Part shown: one piece after another, positions 34,781 to 43,468 of the stretch
How the letters are laid out: each line of letters opens with the position of its first letter
How positions within the stretch are numbered: position 1 is the stretch's first letter
NCBI GenBank assembly: GCA_016719535.1
Contig: JADJYX010000029.1
Location: 22,315 to 86,314, forward strand
Origin: Rubrivivax sp.
Lineage (GTDB): Bacteria > Pseudomonadota > Gammaproteobacteria > Burkholderiales > Burkholderiaceae_C
DNA: 64,000 bases
Direction of reading: 5' to 3'
The notes under the pieces: generated by a model
Seen by the model: the letters and a program-made list of their open reading frames with translations, nothing else
What the model was told of the DNA's origin: nothing
Database searches by the model: none
Made by a program: the position numbers and the translations under genes

Positions 34781-35797
34781 TTGAGCGAAGACCTGCAGCG
34801 GCTGGCGGCCCTGTACCGCACGATGGTGCGCATCCGCGCGTTCGAGAATGCCGCCGAGGCGGCCAGCCAGGGCGGCGTCAGCGCCTACGGCAAGGCGGCC
34901 GACGGCAGTGCCAAGGTGCGCGGCCCGCTGCACCTGTCCACCGGCCAGGAGGCCGTGGCCGCCGGCGTGTGCGCGCACCTGAAGCGCGACGACTACCTCA
35001 CCTCCACCCACCGTGGCCACGGCCATACGCTGGCCAAGGGCGCCGACCTCGGCCGCATGATGGCCGAGCTGTTCGGCAAGGCCACCGGCTTCAATGGCGG
35101 CAAGGGCGGCTCGATGCACATCGCCGATTTCTCGGTCGGCATGCTGGGCGCCAACGGCGTGGTGGCCGCCGGCCTGCCGATCGCGGTGGGCGCGGCGCAT
35201 GCGCAGAAGCTGCAGCGGCGCGACGCGATCACCGCCTGCTTCTTCGGCGACGGCGCCATCAACCGCGGGCCCTTCCTCGAAGCGCTCAACTGGGCGCGCA
35301 TCTACCAGCTGCCGGTGCTCTTCGTCTGCGAGGACAACCGCTGGAGCGCCACCACCGCCAGCGGCCCGATGACCGCCGGCGATGGCGCCAGCGCCCGCGC
35401 GGCGGCGCTGGACATCGAGGCCGAGCGGGTCGACGGCAACGACGTGCTGGCGGTGCATGCCACCGCCGGCCGCCTGGTGGCCGCGGTGCGCCGCGGTGCC
35501 GGGCCACGCCTGCTGCACGCCATCACCTACCGCGTGAAGGGCCACGTGTCGGTCGATCCGGCCGCCTACCGCGACCCGGCCGAGGTGGCCGCGGCGCTGC
35601 AGACCGACCCGATCGCCGGTGCGCGCGCCGCCTGGCTGGCGCTGCCCGGTGCCCAGGCCGCCACGCTGGACGCCATCGACGCCGAGGCCCAGGCCGAGGT
35701 ACAGGCCGCGCTGGACGCCGCCGAGGCCGCGCCCTGGCCCGATGCGGCAGCGGCCTTCACCGACGTGCAGACCACCGGTGCGGGGGTGTGGCGATGA
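34781..35797 (+). CDS. 2-oxoacid/acetoin dehydrogenase E1, alpha subunit
   Basis: The thiamine-diphosphate-binding alpha subunit of the pyruvate/acetoin dehydrogenase family. TTG 34781, preceded by GGGAG, gives 338 residues beginning SEDLQRLAALYRTMVRIRAF. Visible motifs are HLSTGQEAVAAGVCAHL, STHRGHGHTLAKG, FNGGKGGSMHIAD and the ThDP/metal motif FFGDGAINRGPF. No closer ATG exists. It overlaps the beta-subunit start by four bases. No E2 or E3 gene follows; a TRAP transporter does, so the partner core must come from elsewhere. Acetoin or a short 2-oxoacid is the most likely substrate. Confidence 0.87.
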   Translation: MSEDLQRLAALYRTMVRIRAFENAAEAASQGGVSAYGKAADGSAKVRGPLHLSTGQEAVAAGVCAHLKRDDYLTSTHRGHGHTLAKGADLGRMMAELFGKATGFNGGKGGSMHIADFSVGMLGANGVVAAGLPIAVGAAHAQKLQRRDAITACFFGDGAINRGPFLEALNWARIYQLPVLFVCEDNRWSATTASGPMTAGDGASARAAALDIEAERVDGNDVLAVHATAGRLVAAVRRGAGPRLLHAITYRVKGHVSVDPAAYRDPAEVAAALQTDPIAGARAAWLALPGAQAATLDAIDAEAQAEVQAALDAAEAAPWPDAAAAFTDVQTTGAGVWR

Positions 35798-36759
35798 ACA
35801 GCCCGGTGAGCAGGACCTATGCCGAGGCCGCGGTGGCCGCGCTGACGCACGAGATGGAAGCCGACCCGAACGTGGTCGTGCTCGGCGAGGACGTCGGCCG
35901 CGGCGGCATCTTCGGCCAGTACAAGGGCCTGCTGCAGCGCTTCGGTGCGCAGCGCGTGATCGACACGCCGATCAGCGAGGCGGCGATCCTCGGCGCCGGC
36001 GTCGGCATGGCGCTGGCCGGGCTGCGGCCGGTGGTCGAGATGCGTGTGGTCGACTTCGCGCTCTGCGGCATGGACGAGCTGGTCAACCAGGCGGCGAAGA
36101 ACCGCTTCATGTTCGGCGGCCAGGGGCGTGTGCCGATGGTGGTGCGCATGCCCACCGGCATCTGGGACGCCTCGGCGGCACAGCATTCGCAGAGCCTGGA
36201 GGCCTGGTTTGCGCACCTGCCCGGCTTGGTCGTCGTCGCGCCCGCGACGCCGCAGGACAACTATTCGCTGCTGCGTGCCGCGCTGGCCTGCGGCGACCCG
36301 GTGGTCTACCTGGAACACAAGACGCTGTGGGGCGCCAGCGGCGAGGTCGACGTCACCCGCACCGCCACGCTCGGCCGCGCCCACGTGCTGCGCCCCGGCG
36401 GCCACCTCACGCTGGTGAGCTGGAGCCGACAGCTGCTGGCCTGCGCCGAGGCCTGCAGCGCGCTGGCTGCCGACGGCATCGAGGTCGAGCTGATCGACCT
36501 CGCCACCCTCTGGCCCTGGGATCGCGACACCGTGCTGCAGAGCTGCGCGCGCACCGGCCGCCTGCTGGTCGTGCACGAAGCGGTGCAGGCCGCCGGCTTC
36601 GGTGCCGAGATCGCCGCCACCGCCGCCGAAACGGTCGGCTGCAAGGTGCGCCGCCTGGGTGCGCCGCGCATCCCGGTGGGCTATGCACCGGTGCTGGAGG
36701 CGCAGTCGCGCATCACGGCACCCGACATCGTGGCCGCGGCGCGCGCGGCGCTGGCCTGA
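35794..36759 (+). CDS. 2-oxoacid/acetoin dehydrogenase E1, beta subunit
   Basis: The 321-residue transketolase-like beta subunit has VVVLGEDVGRGGIFGQYKGL, DTPISEAAILGAGVGMALAG, EMRVVDFALCGMDELVNQAAK and the C-terminal fold (LIDLATLWPWDRDTVLQSC, VVHEAVQAAGFGAEIAA). With the alpha subunit it forms the alpha2beta2 E1 that decarboxylates a 2-oxoacid or cleaves acetoin using ThDP. ATG 35794 lies within the alpha stop. The spacing to the next gene is 11 bases, so co-transcription with the TRAP genes is expected. Confidence 0.9.
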   Translation: MNSPVSRTYAEAAVAALTHEMEADPNVVVLGEDVGRGGIFGQYKGLLQRFGAQRVIDTPISEAAILGAGVGMALAGLRPVVEMRVVDFALCGMDELVNQAAKNRFMFGGQGRVPMVVRMPTGIWDASAAQHSQSLEAWFAHLPGLVVVAPATPQDNYSLLRAALACGDPVVYLEHKTLWGASGEVDVTRTATLGRAHVLRPGGHLTLVSWSRQLLACAEACSALAADGIEVELIDLATLWPWDRDTVLQSCARTGRLLVVHEAVQAAGFGAEIAATAAETVGCKVRRLGAPRIPVGYAPVLEAQSRITAPDIVAAARAALA

Positions 36760-36770
36760 TCGCCCTGCCC

Positions 36771-37316
36771 ATGTCCTCGCCGACGCAGCTGCCACCCGAT
36801 CCCGCGGCACCCGAAGAAGGGCTGCGCGTGCCGCTGCAGATCGAGGACTGGCTGACGGTGATCGTGATGGCGCTGCTGGCGCTCATCACCTTCGTCAATG
36901 TGGTGGTGCGCTACCTCAGCAACCAGTCGTTCGCGTGGACCGAGGAGATCTCGGTCTTCCTGATGATCGTGCTGGCGCTGGTGGCCGGTTCGGCCGCGGT
37001 GGCGCGCAACCGCCACATCCGCATCGAGGCCTTCGCCGAAGGTGGAACCGCCGCACGGCGGCGGGCGCTGGCGCGCTTCGGCGCGCTGATGGTGGCGCTG
37101 CTGTTTGCGCTGCTGGCGGTGCTGAGCACGCGGCTGGTGTGGGACCACATCAAGTGGGACGAGACCTCGCCCGGCATCGGCGTGCCGCAGTGGTGGTATT
37201 CGATCTGGCTGCCGGTGCTGTCGGTGGCCATCGCCGGGCGTGCGCTGGGCCTGTTCGTGCGCGCCGGCCGCACGCCGCCGTCCGCCGTGCACGAGGTGCA
37301 GGTCCGGCAGCCATGA
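36771..37316 (+). CDS. TRAP transporter small permease (DctQ)
   Basis: The 181-residue protein has four membrane helices in the DctQ pattern (LTVIVMALLALITFVNVVVR; WTEEISVFLMIVLALVAGSA; the characteristic ARNRHIRIEAF loop; two more helices). It partners DctM in tripartite ATP-independent transporters that use the sodium or proton gradient. Its stop overlaps the DctM start by four bases. Confidence 0.92.
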   Translation: MSSPTQLPPDPAAPEEGLRVPLQIEDWLTVIVMALLALITFVNVVVRYLSNQSFAWTEEISVFLMIVLALVAGSAAVARNRHIRIEAFAEGGTAARRRALARFGALMVALLFALLAVLSTRLVWDHIKWDETSPGIGVPQWWYSIWLPVLSVAIAGRALGLFVRAGRTPPSAVHEVQVRQP

Positions 37317-38611
37317 TCGGCACGCTGCTGTTCGCCGCCTTCGTGGCGCTGATGCTGGCCGGCGTGCCGATCGGCGCCGCACTCGGCCTGGCCGGTGCCG
37401 CGGCCATTGCGCTGGCCAATGCCGATACGCAGTGGTTCGGGCTGCTGGCGGTGCCGCAGAATTTCTACGCCGGGCTGGGCAAATATCCACTGCTGGCGAT
37501 CCCGATGTTCGTGCTGGTGGGCACCATCTTCGAACGCTCGGGCGTGGCGCTGCGGCTGGTCAGCTTCGCCACCGCCATCGTCGGCCGCGGGCCCGGCATG
37601 CTGCCGCTGGTGGCGATCGCGGTGGCGATGTTCCTGGGCGGCATCTCGGGCTCGGGCCCGGCCACCGCGGCGGCGGTGGGCGGGGTGATGATCGCGGCGA
37701 TGGCGCGTGCCGGCTACCCGTTGCCCTATGCCGCCAGCGTGGTCGGCGCGGCGGCGGCCACCGACATCCTGATCCCGCCGTCGATCGCCTTCATCGTCTA
37801 TTCGGTGCTGGTGCCGGGCGCGTCGGTGCCGGCGCTGTTTGCCGCCGGCATGATCCCCGGCGTGCTGGTCGGCCTGGCGCTGATCGTGCCGGCGGTGTGG
37901 CTGGCGCGCCGCCACGGCATGGGCCAGCAGGAAGCCGCACTGCCCCGCCCCCCCTTCTGGGCCAGCCTGCGCGATGCCAGCTGGGGCCTGTTCGCGCCGG
38001 TGCTGATCCTCGGTGGCATGCGCGCCGGCTGGTTTACACCCACCGAGGCGGCGGTGGTCGCCGTCTTCTACGGCCTCTTCGTCGGCATGGTGGTGCACCG
38101 CACGATCGGCGTGCGCGACCTCTTTGCCATCCTGCGCGACGCCGGCGAGCTGTCGGCGGTGATCCTGCTGGTGGTGGCGCTGGCGGGCATCTTTGCCTAT
38201 TCGCTGTCCACGCTGGGCCTGATCGATCCCGTCACCCGGGCCATCGTCAATTCCGGCCTGGGCGGATACGGCGTGCTGGCGCTGATGGTGCTGCTGCTGA
38301 TCCTGGTGGGCATGGTGCTGGACGGCGTGTCGATCTTTCTCATCTTCATCCCGCTGCTGCTGCCGATGGCCACCGCCTTCCAGTGGGACCTGGTGTGGCT
38401 GGGCGTGCTGCTGACGCTGATGGTGGCCATCGGCCAGGTGACGCCGCCGATCGCGGTCAACCTGATGGTGGCCTGCCGCATTGCCGGCGTGCGCATCGAG
38501 GACACGCTGCGCTGGGTGCTGTGGATGGTGGCGGCGCTGCTGCTGGTGCTGCTGCTGGTGATCGTTTTTCCCGACCTGGCGCTGTGGTTGCCCCGCGCGC
38601 TGGGCTATTGA
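37313..38611 (+). CDS. TRAP transporter large permease (DctM)
   Basis: The 432-residue protein has about twelve membrane helices with typical DctM segments: LLAIPMFVLVGTIFERSGVA, MFLGGISGSGPATAAAVGG, AAAATDILIPPSIAFIVYSV, and the GQVTPPIAVNLMVACRIAG motif near the end. It moves the solute delivered by the DctP protein. The genes for DctQ, DctM and DctP are adjacent and follow the E1 pair. Confidence 0.94.
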   Translation: MIGTLLFAAFVALMLAGVPIGAALGLAGAAAIALANADTQWFGLLAVPQNFYAGLGKYPLLAIPMFVLVGTIFERSGVALRLVSFATAIVGRGPGMLPLVAIAVAMFLGGISGSGPATAAAVGGVMIAAMARAGYPLPYAASVVGAAAATDILIPPSIAFIVYSVLVPGASVPALFAAGMIPGVLVGLALIVPAVWLARRHGMGQQEAALPRPPFWASLRDASWGLFAPVLILGGMRAGWFTPTEAAVVAVFYGLFVGMVVHRTIGVRDLFAILRDAGELSAVILLVVALAGIFAYSLSTLGLIDPVTRAIVNSGLGGYGVLALMVLLLILVGMVLDGVSIFLIFIPLLLPMATAFQWDLVWLGVLLTLMVAIGQVTPPIAVNLMVACRIAGVRIEDTLRWVLWMVAALLLVLLLVIVFPDLALWLPRALGY

Positions 38612-38642
38612 TGCTCTGCCTTTCAACGCGAGGAGACCGACG

Positions 38643-39683
38643 ATGCAAACCCGTTCCTTCCTGAAATTCACGCTCGCCGCCGCGGCGCTGGCCACCGCCG
38701 GCCTGGCCACGGCGCAGACCGCGCTGCCGCCCGGCTACAAGGCCGAATACAAGATGAGCCTGGTGGTGGGCACGGCCTTCCCCTGGGGCAAGGGCGGCGA
38801 GATCTGGGCCAACCTGGTGAAGGAGCGCACCCAGGGCCGCATCAACATCAAGCTCTACCCCGGCGTGTCGCTGGTGCAGGGCGACCAGACGCGCGAGTTC
38901 ACCGCCATCCGTCAGGGCGTGATCGACCTGGCGATCGGCTCGACCATCAACTGGTCGCCGCAGATCAAGGAACTCAACCTGTTCTCGATGCCCTTCCTGA
39001 TGCCCGACTACAAGGCCATCGACGCGCTGACGCAGGGCGACGTGGGCAAGCAGATCTTCGGCATCGTCGACCGCGCCGGCGCGCTGCCGCTGGCCTGGGG
39101 CGAAAACGGCTACCGCGAGATCACCAACAGCAAGAAGCCCATCAAGAGCCCCGATGACATGAAGGGCATGAAGATCCGCGTCGTCGGTTCGCCGCTGTTC
39201 CTCGACACCTTCACCGCCTTGGGCGCCAACCCGACGCAGATGAGCTGGGCCGATGCGCAGCCGGCCCTGGCCAGCGGCGCGGTCGACGGGCAGGAGAACC
39301 CGATGTCGATCTTCACCGCCGCCAAGCTGCACAACGTCGGCCAGAAGAACGTGACGATGTGGGGCTACGTGGCCGACCCGCTGATCTTCGTCGTCAACAA
39401 GGAGGTCTGGGCGAGCTGGACGCCGGCCGACCAGGCGATCGTGCGCCAGGCCGCCATCGACGCCGGCAAGCAGCAGATCGCCATCGCCCGCAAGGGCCTG
39501 GACGATGCCGACAAGCCGCTGCTGAAGGAGATCGCCGCGCTGGGCGTGACGATCACGCAGCTGAGCCCGGCCGAGCGCGAAGCCTTCGTCAAGGCCACGC
39601 GTCCGGTGTACGAGAAGTGGAAGGGCCAGATCGGCGCCGGCCTGGTGGAATCGGCCGAGAAGGCGATCGCCGCGCGCAAATAG
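38643..39683 (+). CDS. TRAP transporter solute-binding protein (DctP)
   Basis: The 346-residue periplasmic receptor has a signal peptide (FLKFTLAAAALATAGLATAQ) and the DctP fold: KGGEIWANLVKERTQGRINIKLYPG, then the ligand-binding Arg region MKIRVVGSPLFLDTF and GAVDGQENP. ATG 38643 follows GAGGAGA. The DctP family binds carboxylates. Because the E1 genes precede the transporter, a 2-oxoacid or a related carboxylate is a sensible guess for the ligand. Confidence 0.93.
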   Translation: MQTRSFLKFTLAAAALATAGLATAQTALPPGYKAEYKMSLVVGTAFPWGKGGEIWANLVKERTQGRINIKLYPGVSLVQGDQTREFTAIRQGVIDLAIGSTINWSPQIKELNLFSMPFLMPDYKAIDALTQGDVGKQIFGIVDRAGALPLAWGENGYREITNSKKPIKSPDDMKGMKIRVVGSPLFLDTFTALGANPTQMSWADAQPALASGAVDGQENPMSIFTAAKLHNVGQKNVTMWGYVADPLIFVVNKEVWASWTPADQAIVRQAAIDAGKQQIAIARKGLDDADKPLLKEIAALGVTITQLSPAEREAFVKATRPVYEKWKGQIGAGLVESAEKAIAARK

Positions 39684-39703
39684 GCAGCACCTGCACGCTG
39701 ACC

Positions 39704-39731
39704 AAGGGCCTCCCGCGGGAGGCCCTTTTTT
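39704..39731 (+). terminator. Strong rho-independent terminator after the TRAP operon
   Basis: AAGGGCCTCCCG is followed directly by CGGGAGGCCC and a run of six T. It closes the E1-TRAP transcription unit and lies two bases before the end of the oppositely oriented DUF3237-like gene. Confidence 0.92.
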
Positions 39732-39733
39732 CG

Positions 39734-40123
39734 TCAGTCCAGCACGTAGACGCCGATGCGCACCGCGTCGCGCGCCGGCCGCAGCGGCTGCAGCGTGCCC
39801 ACCAGCACGCGGCGCGTCACCCAGTCGTGCGGCCCCGCCGGCGCCAGCACCTGCAGCACCGAACGGGCATAACGACCCTGTGGTGCGGCATCGTCGATGA
39901 GCACGCGGTTGCGCACCGTCAGCACGGCGCCATCGTCGGCTTCCAGCTCGTACAGCGCGTCGAGCTCGCGCACACCGTCGGGCCGCAGCAGCTGGCGGTC
40001 GGCGCCGCCAGGCCGCACGCGGCCACACAGGCGTGGCCCTTCGAATTCGCCGCCGAGGATGGGCACGATGAAGCGGTGCCCGGCCGCGCCGCCGTGGCCG
40101 CAGGGTCTGCTCGCCGGGCTCAC
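39734..40123 (-). CDS. DUF3237-like protein, N-terminus probably truncated
   Basis: The clear part (AGHRFIVPILGGEFEGPRL through TVRNRVLIDDAAPQGRY to VRIGVYVLD) matches the conserved core and end of DUF3237 proteins, whose function is unknown. GTG 40123 gives 129 residues. The first ~14 residues before AGHRF do not look like the family, whose members usually have ~25 further residues there. No ribosome-binding site is seen. Either the 5' end is lost or a frame break lies near 40110. The gap 40124-40281 to the amidase shows no convincing gene. Confidence 0.55.
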   Translation of the reverse strand: MSPASRPCGHGGAAGHRFIVPILGGEFEGPRLCGRVRPGGADRQLLRPDGVRELDALYELEADDGAVLTVRNRVLIDDAAPQGRYARSVLQVLAPAGPHDWVTRRVLVGTLQPLRPARDAVRIGVYVLD

Positions 40124-40281
40124 GTTCTGGCTGCTGTTGGCAGTCGTGCTGCATGCGCTCTCGAAGGCGACTGGCGCGTGCCCACGCTGGCGTCGCCACA
40201 CGCCGTGGACGACCGCACGGCGCCGCTGCTGACGCAGGAGGCGCAGGAGGAGGAACAGACGGCCGCGCCGGCGCAGTGGCC

Positions 40282-41802
40282 CTACACCGGCGCCGCAAAG
40301 CCGCCGCGGACCGGCAGGCCCTCGAAGACCGGCGGGTGGGTGACGATGGCCTTCAGCTCCGGCCGCGGCGCGCACAGCGGCGCGAGATCGGGCACCGCCC
40401 GGGCGGTGGCCGGATCGGCGGCCAGCAACTGCTCCAGCGCGTGCGCATTCGCCAGCAGTTCGGCATCGCCGCGCAGCCGGCCGATCAGCTGCAGCCCGAA
40501 AGGCATGCCGGCCTCGTCGCGCCCGCAGGGCAGCGACAGCGCCGGGTGCGTGGACAGCGTGACGCCGTAGCACAGCGCCAGCCAGCGGTAGTAGTTGGCC
40601 ATGCGCTGGCCGTCGACCACCTCGGCATAGAGCTCGGTCCAGGGGAAGGGCGACATCGGCAGCACCGGCGCCACGATGAGGTCGAAGCCTTGCAGGGCGC
40701 GGGCGAAGTCGCGCGCGATGCGCGTCTGCACGACCTGCGCCCGTGCGCGGTCGGCGAGCGAGATGCCGCGTGCCAGTTCCAGGTTGGCGCGCACGTTGGG
40801 ACCCAGGCTGGCGGGGTCGACGTCGGCAAAGCCGGCGAGAAAGGCCTCGGCACGCGCGACATCGAAGGCGAAGTCGGCGTCGCGCATGTCGATGGCCACC
40901 GGCTCGACCACGGCGACATGCGGCGCGATCGCCGCCACGCGCGCGCGCAGCGTGCGGCGGATGCCGGGCTCGACCGCGGCGAAGCCGAAGTCCTCGCTGA
41001 AGCCCACGCGCAGGCGCGACACATCGACCTCCGGCAGCGGCCAGACCGATGCCGGATCGGCCGCGTGCGACAGCGGATCCTGCCGGTCCAGCCCGATGCA
41101 GGCGGCCAGCATGAAGGCGGCATCGGCCACCTGGCGCGCCATCGGCCCGAGCACCGGCAGACCCGACCAGCCCAGCGCCCGCGCGCGGTTGGCCACCAGC
41201 CCGGGGCTGGTGCGCAGGCCCACCACGCCGCACCATGCCGCGGGGATGCGCAGCGAGCCGCCGGTGTCCGACCCCGTGGCCAGCGGCAGCATGCCGGTGG
41301 CCAGCGCCACCGCACTGCCGCCCGACGAGCCGCCGGCATTCAGCCGCGGATCGAAAGGGTTGCCGGTGGCGCCCCAGACGAGGTTGCGCGTATTGGCGCC
41401 GGCACCCAGGTCGGGGGTGTTGGTCTTGCAGGCGACGATGGCACCGGCGGCCCGCAGCCGCGCCACCAGGCCATGGTCGGCGTCGGGGATGTGGCCGCGC
41501 ATGGCCACGTTGCCGCAGGTCGTCAGCAGGCCCCGGGTGTCGAGCAGGTCCTTCACGCCCAGCGGCAGGCCGTGCAGCAGCGGCAGCGCATCGCCGCGCA
41601 TCACCGCCGCCTCGGCCGCGGTCGCGGCAGCCAGGGCACGCTCGAAGTCGGTGGCGCAGATCGCGTTGACGGCCGGGTTGACGGCCTCGATGCGGGCGAT
41701 GCAGGCCTGCAGCAATTCCACCGGCGACAGCGCGCGGCGCCCGATCAGGCGGCGCTGTTCGACGGCGGGCAGCGCCAGCAGCTCGTCGGCGCGGCCGGCC
41801 AT
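40282..41802 (-). CDS. Amidase (amidase signature family)
   Basis: The 506-residue enzyme belongs to the Ser-cisSer-Lys hydrolases that cleave amide bonds. The catalytic Lys is in LPLGVKDLLDTRG (near residue 80). The cis-Ser and nucleophile Ser lie in NAGGSSGGSAVALATGMLPL and GSDTGGSLRIPA. ATG 41802 overlaps the receptor stop upstream. The substrate is not known; pairing with a Bug-type receptor suggests a scavenged amide. The C-terminal residues RGGFAAPV run into a gap. Confidence 0.92.
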   Translation of the reverse strand: MAGRADELLALPAVEQRRLIGRRALSPVELLQACIARIEAVNPAVNAICATDFERALAAATAAEAAVMRGDALPLLHGLPLGVKDLLDTRGLLTTCGNVAMRGHIPDADHGLVARLRAAGAIVACKTNTPDLGAGANTRNLVWGATGNPFDPRLNAGGSSGGSAVALATGMLPLATGSDTGGSLRIPAAWCGVVGLRTSPGLVANRARALGWSGLPVLGPMARQVADAAFMLAACIGLDRQDPLSHAADPASVWPLPEVDVSRLRVGFSEDFGFAAVEPGIRRTLRARVAAIAPHVAVVEPVAIDMRDADFAFDVARAEAFLAGFADVDPASLGPNVRANLELARGISLADRARAQVVQTRIARDFARALQGFDLIVAPVLPMSPFPWTELYAEVVDGQRMANYYRWLALCYGVTLSTHPALSLPCGRDEAGMPFGLQLIGRLRGDAELLANAHALEQLLAADPATARAVPDLAPLCAPRPELKAIVTHPPVFEGLPVRGGFAAPV

Positions 41803-42773
41803 CACGCGGTGGCCATGCCGGCCAGGCGCACCAGGCGGTCCCAGCGGCTGAGGTCCAGGCGCACCGCGCCGCTCCATTGCAGCGGCGACATCGTCACCGG
41901 CAGCGCGCCCAGCCGCAGCAGCTGGGCCTTGAATTCGGCGTTGTCGAGGATGCCGTTGATGGTGGCGTTGAGGCGGTCGATCAGCACACGCGGCGTGCCC
42001 TTGGGCGCCGAGACGCCGTACCACACCGGCACGTCGAAGCCGGGCACGCCGGCCTCGGCGAGGGTGGGCGCATCGGGCAGCGCAAAACTGCGGCGGTCGG
42101 TGGTGACGGCCAGCGCCTTCACCTTGCCGGCGCGGATCTGCACCATCGCCGACGGGATGGTCTCGAAGGCGAGGTCGACGGCGCCCGCGGCCAGGTCCGC
42201 CATCATCGGGCCGCCACCCTTGAAGGGCACATGCTCGATGGCGGCGCCGGTGCGGAAGCGGAACAGCTCGGCCGTGGCCTGCTGTGTGGAGCCGATGCCG
42301 GCCGACCCGTACCGAAGCTGCTGGCCGCGCGCCGCGGCGATCAGCTCGCGCACGCTGTTGATCTTCGAATCCCTGCCCACCACCAGCACCGAGGGCACGC
42401 TGGCGATCACGGCCACCGGCTCGAAGGCGGCGGCAAAGCGGTAGGGCAGCTTCTTGTAGACATGCTCGGCGATCAGGTGGTGCGACGAGGTCAGCATCAG
42501 CGTATGGCCGTCGCCCGCGCTCCGTGCCACGGTGGCCGCACCCGTGGTGCCGCCGGCACCGCCGCGGTGGTCCAGATTGACGGGCTGGCCGAGCGCGGCT
42601 GCCAGCTTCGCGGCCAGCGGCCTGGCCAGCGTGTCGCTGGAGCCGCCGGGCGGAAAGCACACCACCAGCGTGAGCGGGCGCCTGGGGTAGGCGTCGTTCT
42701 GCGCCAGCGCGGGGCCTGCGGCCAGGGCGGCCGCGGCGCCGAGCCAGGTGCGGCGTCGCATGTCGTAGGGCAT
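41802..42773 (-). CDS. Tripartite tricarboxylate (Bug/TctC) family receptor
   Basis: A periplasmic binding protein of the large Bug family of Burkholderiales. ATG 42773 gives 323 residues: signal peptide (RRRTWLGAAAALAAGPALAQ), then YPRRPLTLVVCFPPGGSSDTLARPLA, NLDHRGGAGGTTGAATVA and HVPFKGGGPMMADLAAG, the hallmarks of the family. An ATG 17 codons earlier is possible but lies before the signal peptide. TctA/TctB permease genes are absent nearby, as is common for Bug proteins. It is co-directional and overlapping with the amidase. Confidence 0.92.
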   Translation of the reverse strand: MPYDMRRRTWLGAAAALAAGPALAQNDAYPRRPLTLVVCFPPGGSSDTLARPLAAKLAAALGQPVNLDHRGGAGGTTGAATVARSAGDGHTLMLTSSHHLIAEHVYKKLPYRFAAAFEPVAVIASVPSVLVVGRDSKINSVRELIAAARGQQLRYGSAGIGSTQQATAELFRFRTGAAIEHVPFKGGGPMMADLAAGAVDLAFETIPSAMVQIRAGKVKALAVTTDRRSFALPDAPTLAEAGVPGFDVPVWYGVSAPKGTPRVLIDRLNATINGILDNAEFKAQLLRLGALPVTMSPLQWSGAVRLDLSRWDRLVRLAGMATA

Positions 42774-42859
42774 CGTGACGGCTTCCGGATCGTGTCGGAC
42801 AGGCGCGATGTTCTCATCCCGCACGATCGAGAGGACCCGACGCCGTCGACAATGCCCCG

Positions 42860-43435
42860 ATGGTCGACGAGATCGTGATCCACACGCGACGCCTGTTGCT
42901 GCGCCCGCTGCGCCAGGGCGATGCCGACGCGCTGTTCGCCGTCTTCGGCGACCCCGAGGTCATGCGCTACTGGAGCACGCCGCCCTGGGCCGACGCCGGG
43001 CCCGGCGCCGCGATGGTGGCGCTGGACCAGGCCAGCGGCCCCGACGCCGACTGGCTGCGCCTGGGCCTGGTGCGGCGCGCCGACGATCGCCTGCTGGGCA
43101 CCTGCACGCTGTTCGACCACCAGGCTCACAGCCGGCGCTGCGAACTGGGCTACGCGCTGGCGCGCGAGGCCTGGGGCCAGGGCCTGATGCACGAGGCGCT
43201 GACGGCGCTGCTCGACCATGGCTTCGGCACCTGGAACCTCAACCGCGTCGAGGCCGACATCGACCCGCGCAACCGCGCCTCGGCGCGCACACTCGAGCGC
43301 CTGGGCTTTCGCCCCGAGGGGCTGCTGCGCGAGCGCTGGATCGTCGGCGGGCAGGTCAGCGACAGCGCGCTCTACGGGCTGCTGCGGCGCGACTGGCGCA
43401 TGCATCCCAGCAGCAGGTTCGGCAGCACCGCCTAG
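42860..43435 (+). CDS. GNAT-family N-acetyltransferase (RimJ/RimL type)
   Basis: The 191-residue protein matches the Acetyltransf_3 group: IHTRRLLLRPLRQGDADALFAVFGDPEVMRYWS at the start, then CELGYALAREAWGQGLMHEAL (acetyl-CoA loop), ADIDPRNRASARTLERLGFRPEG and the final beta strand. Such enzymes acetylate the alpha-amine of proteins or small molecules; the substrate here is unknown. It diverges from the Bug receptor and precedes the ABC importer genes. Confidence 0.88.
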   Translation: MVDEIVIHTRRLLLRPLRQGDADALFAVFGDPEVMRYWSTPPWADAGPGAAMVALDQASGPDADWLRLGLVRRADDRLLGTCTLFDHQAHSRRCELGYALAREAWGQGLMHEALTALLDHGFGTWNLNRVEADIDPRNRASARTLERLGFRPEGLLRERWIVGGQVSDSALYGLLRRDWRMHPSSRFGSTA

Positions 43436-43468
43436 AAGCGCCGCCGGCACCGTGTACGCTCCCGCGCC

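Noticed and set aside
39897..40232. Plus-strand frame with a membrane-like stretch (GLLAGLTFWLLLAVVLHAL)
   Set aside because: It is mostly antisense to the DUF3237-like gene and has no ribosome-binding site; the hydrophobic run is probably chance.
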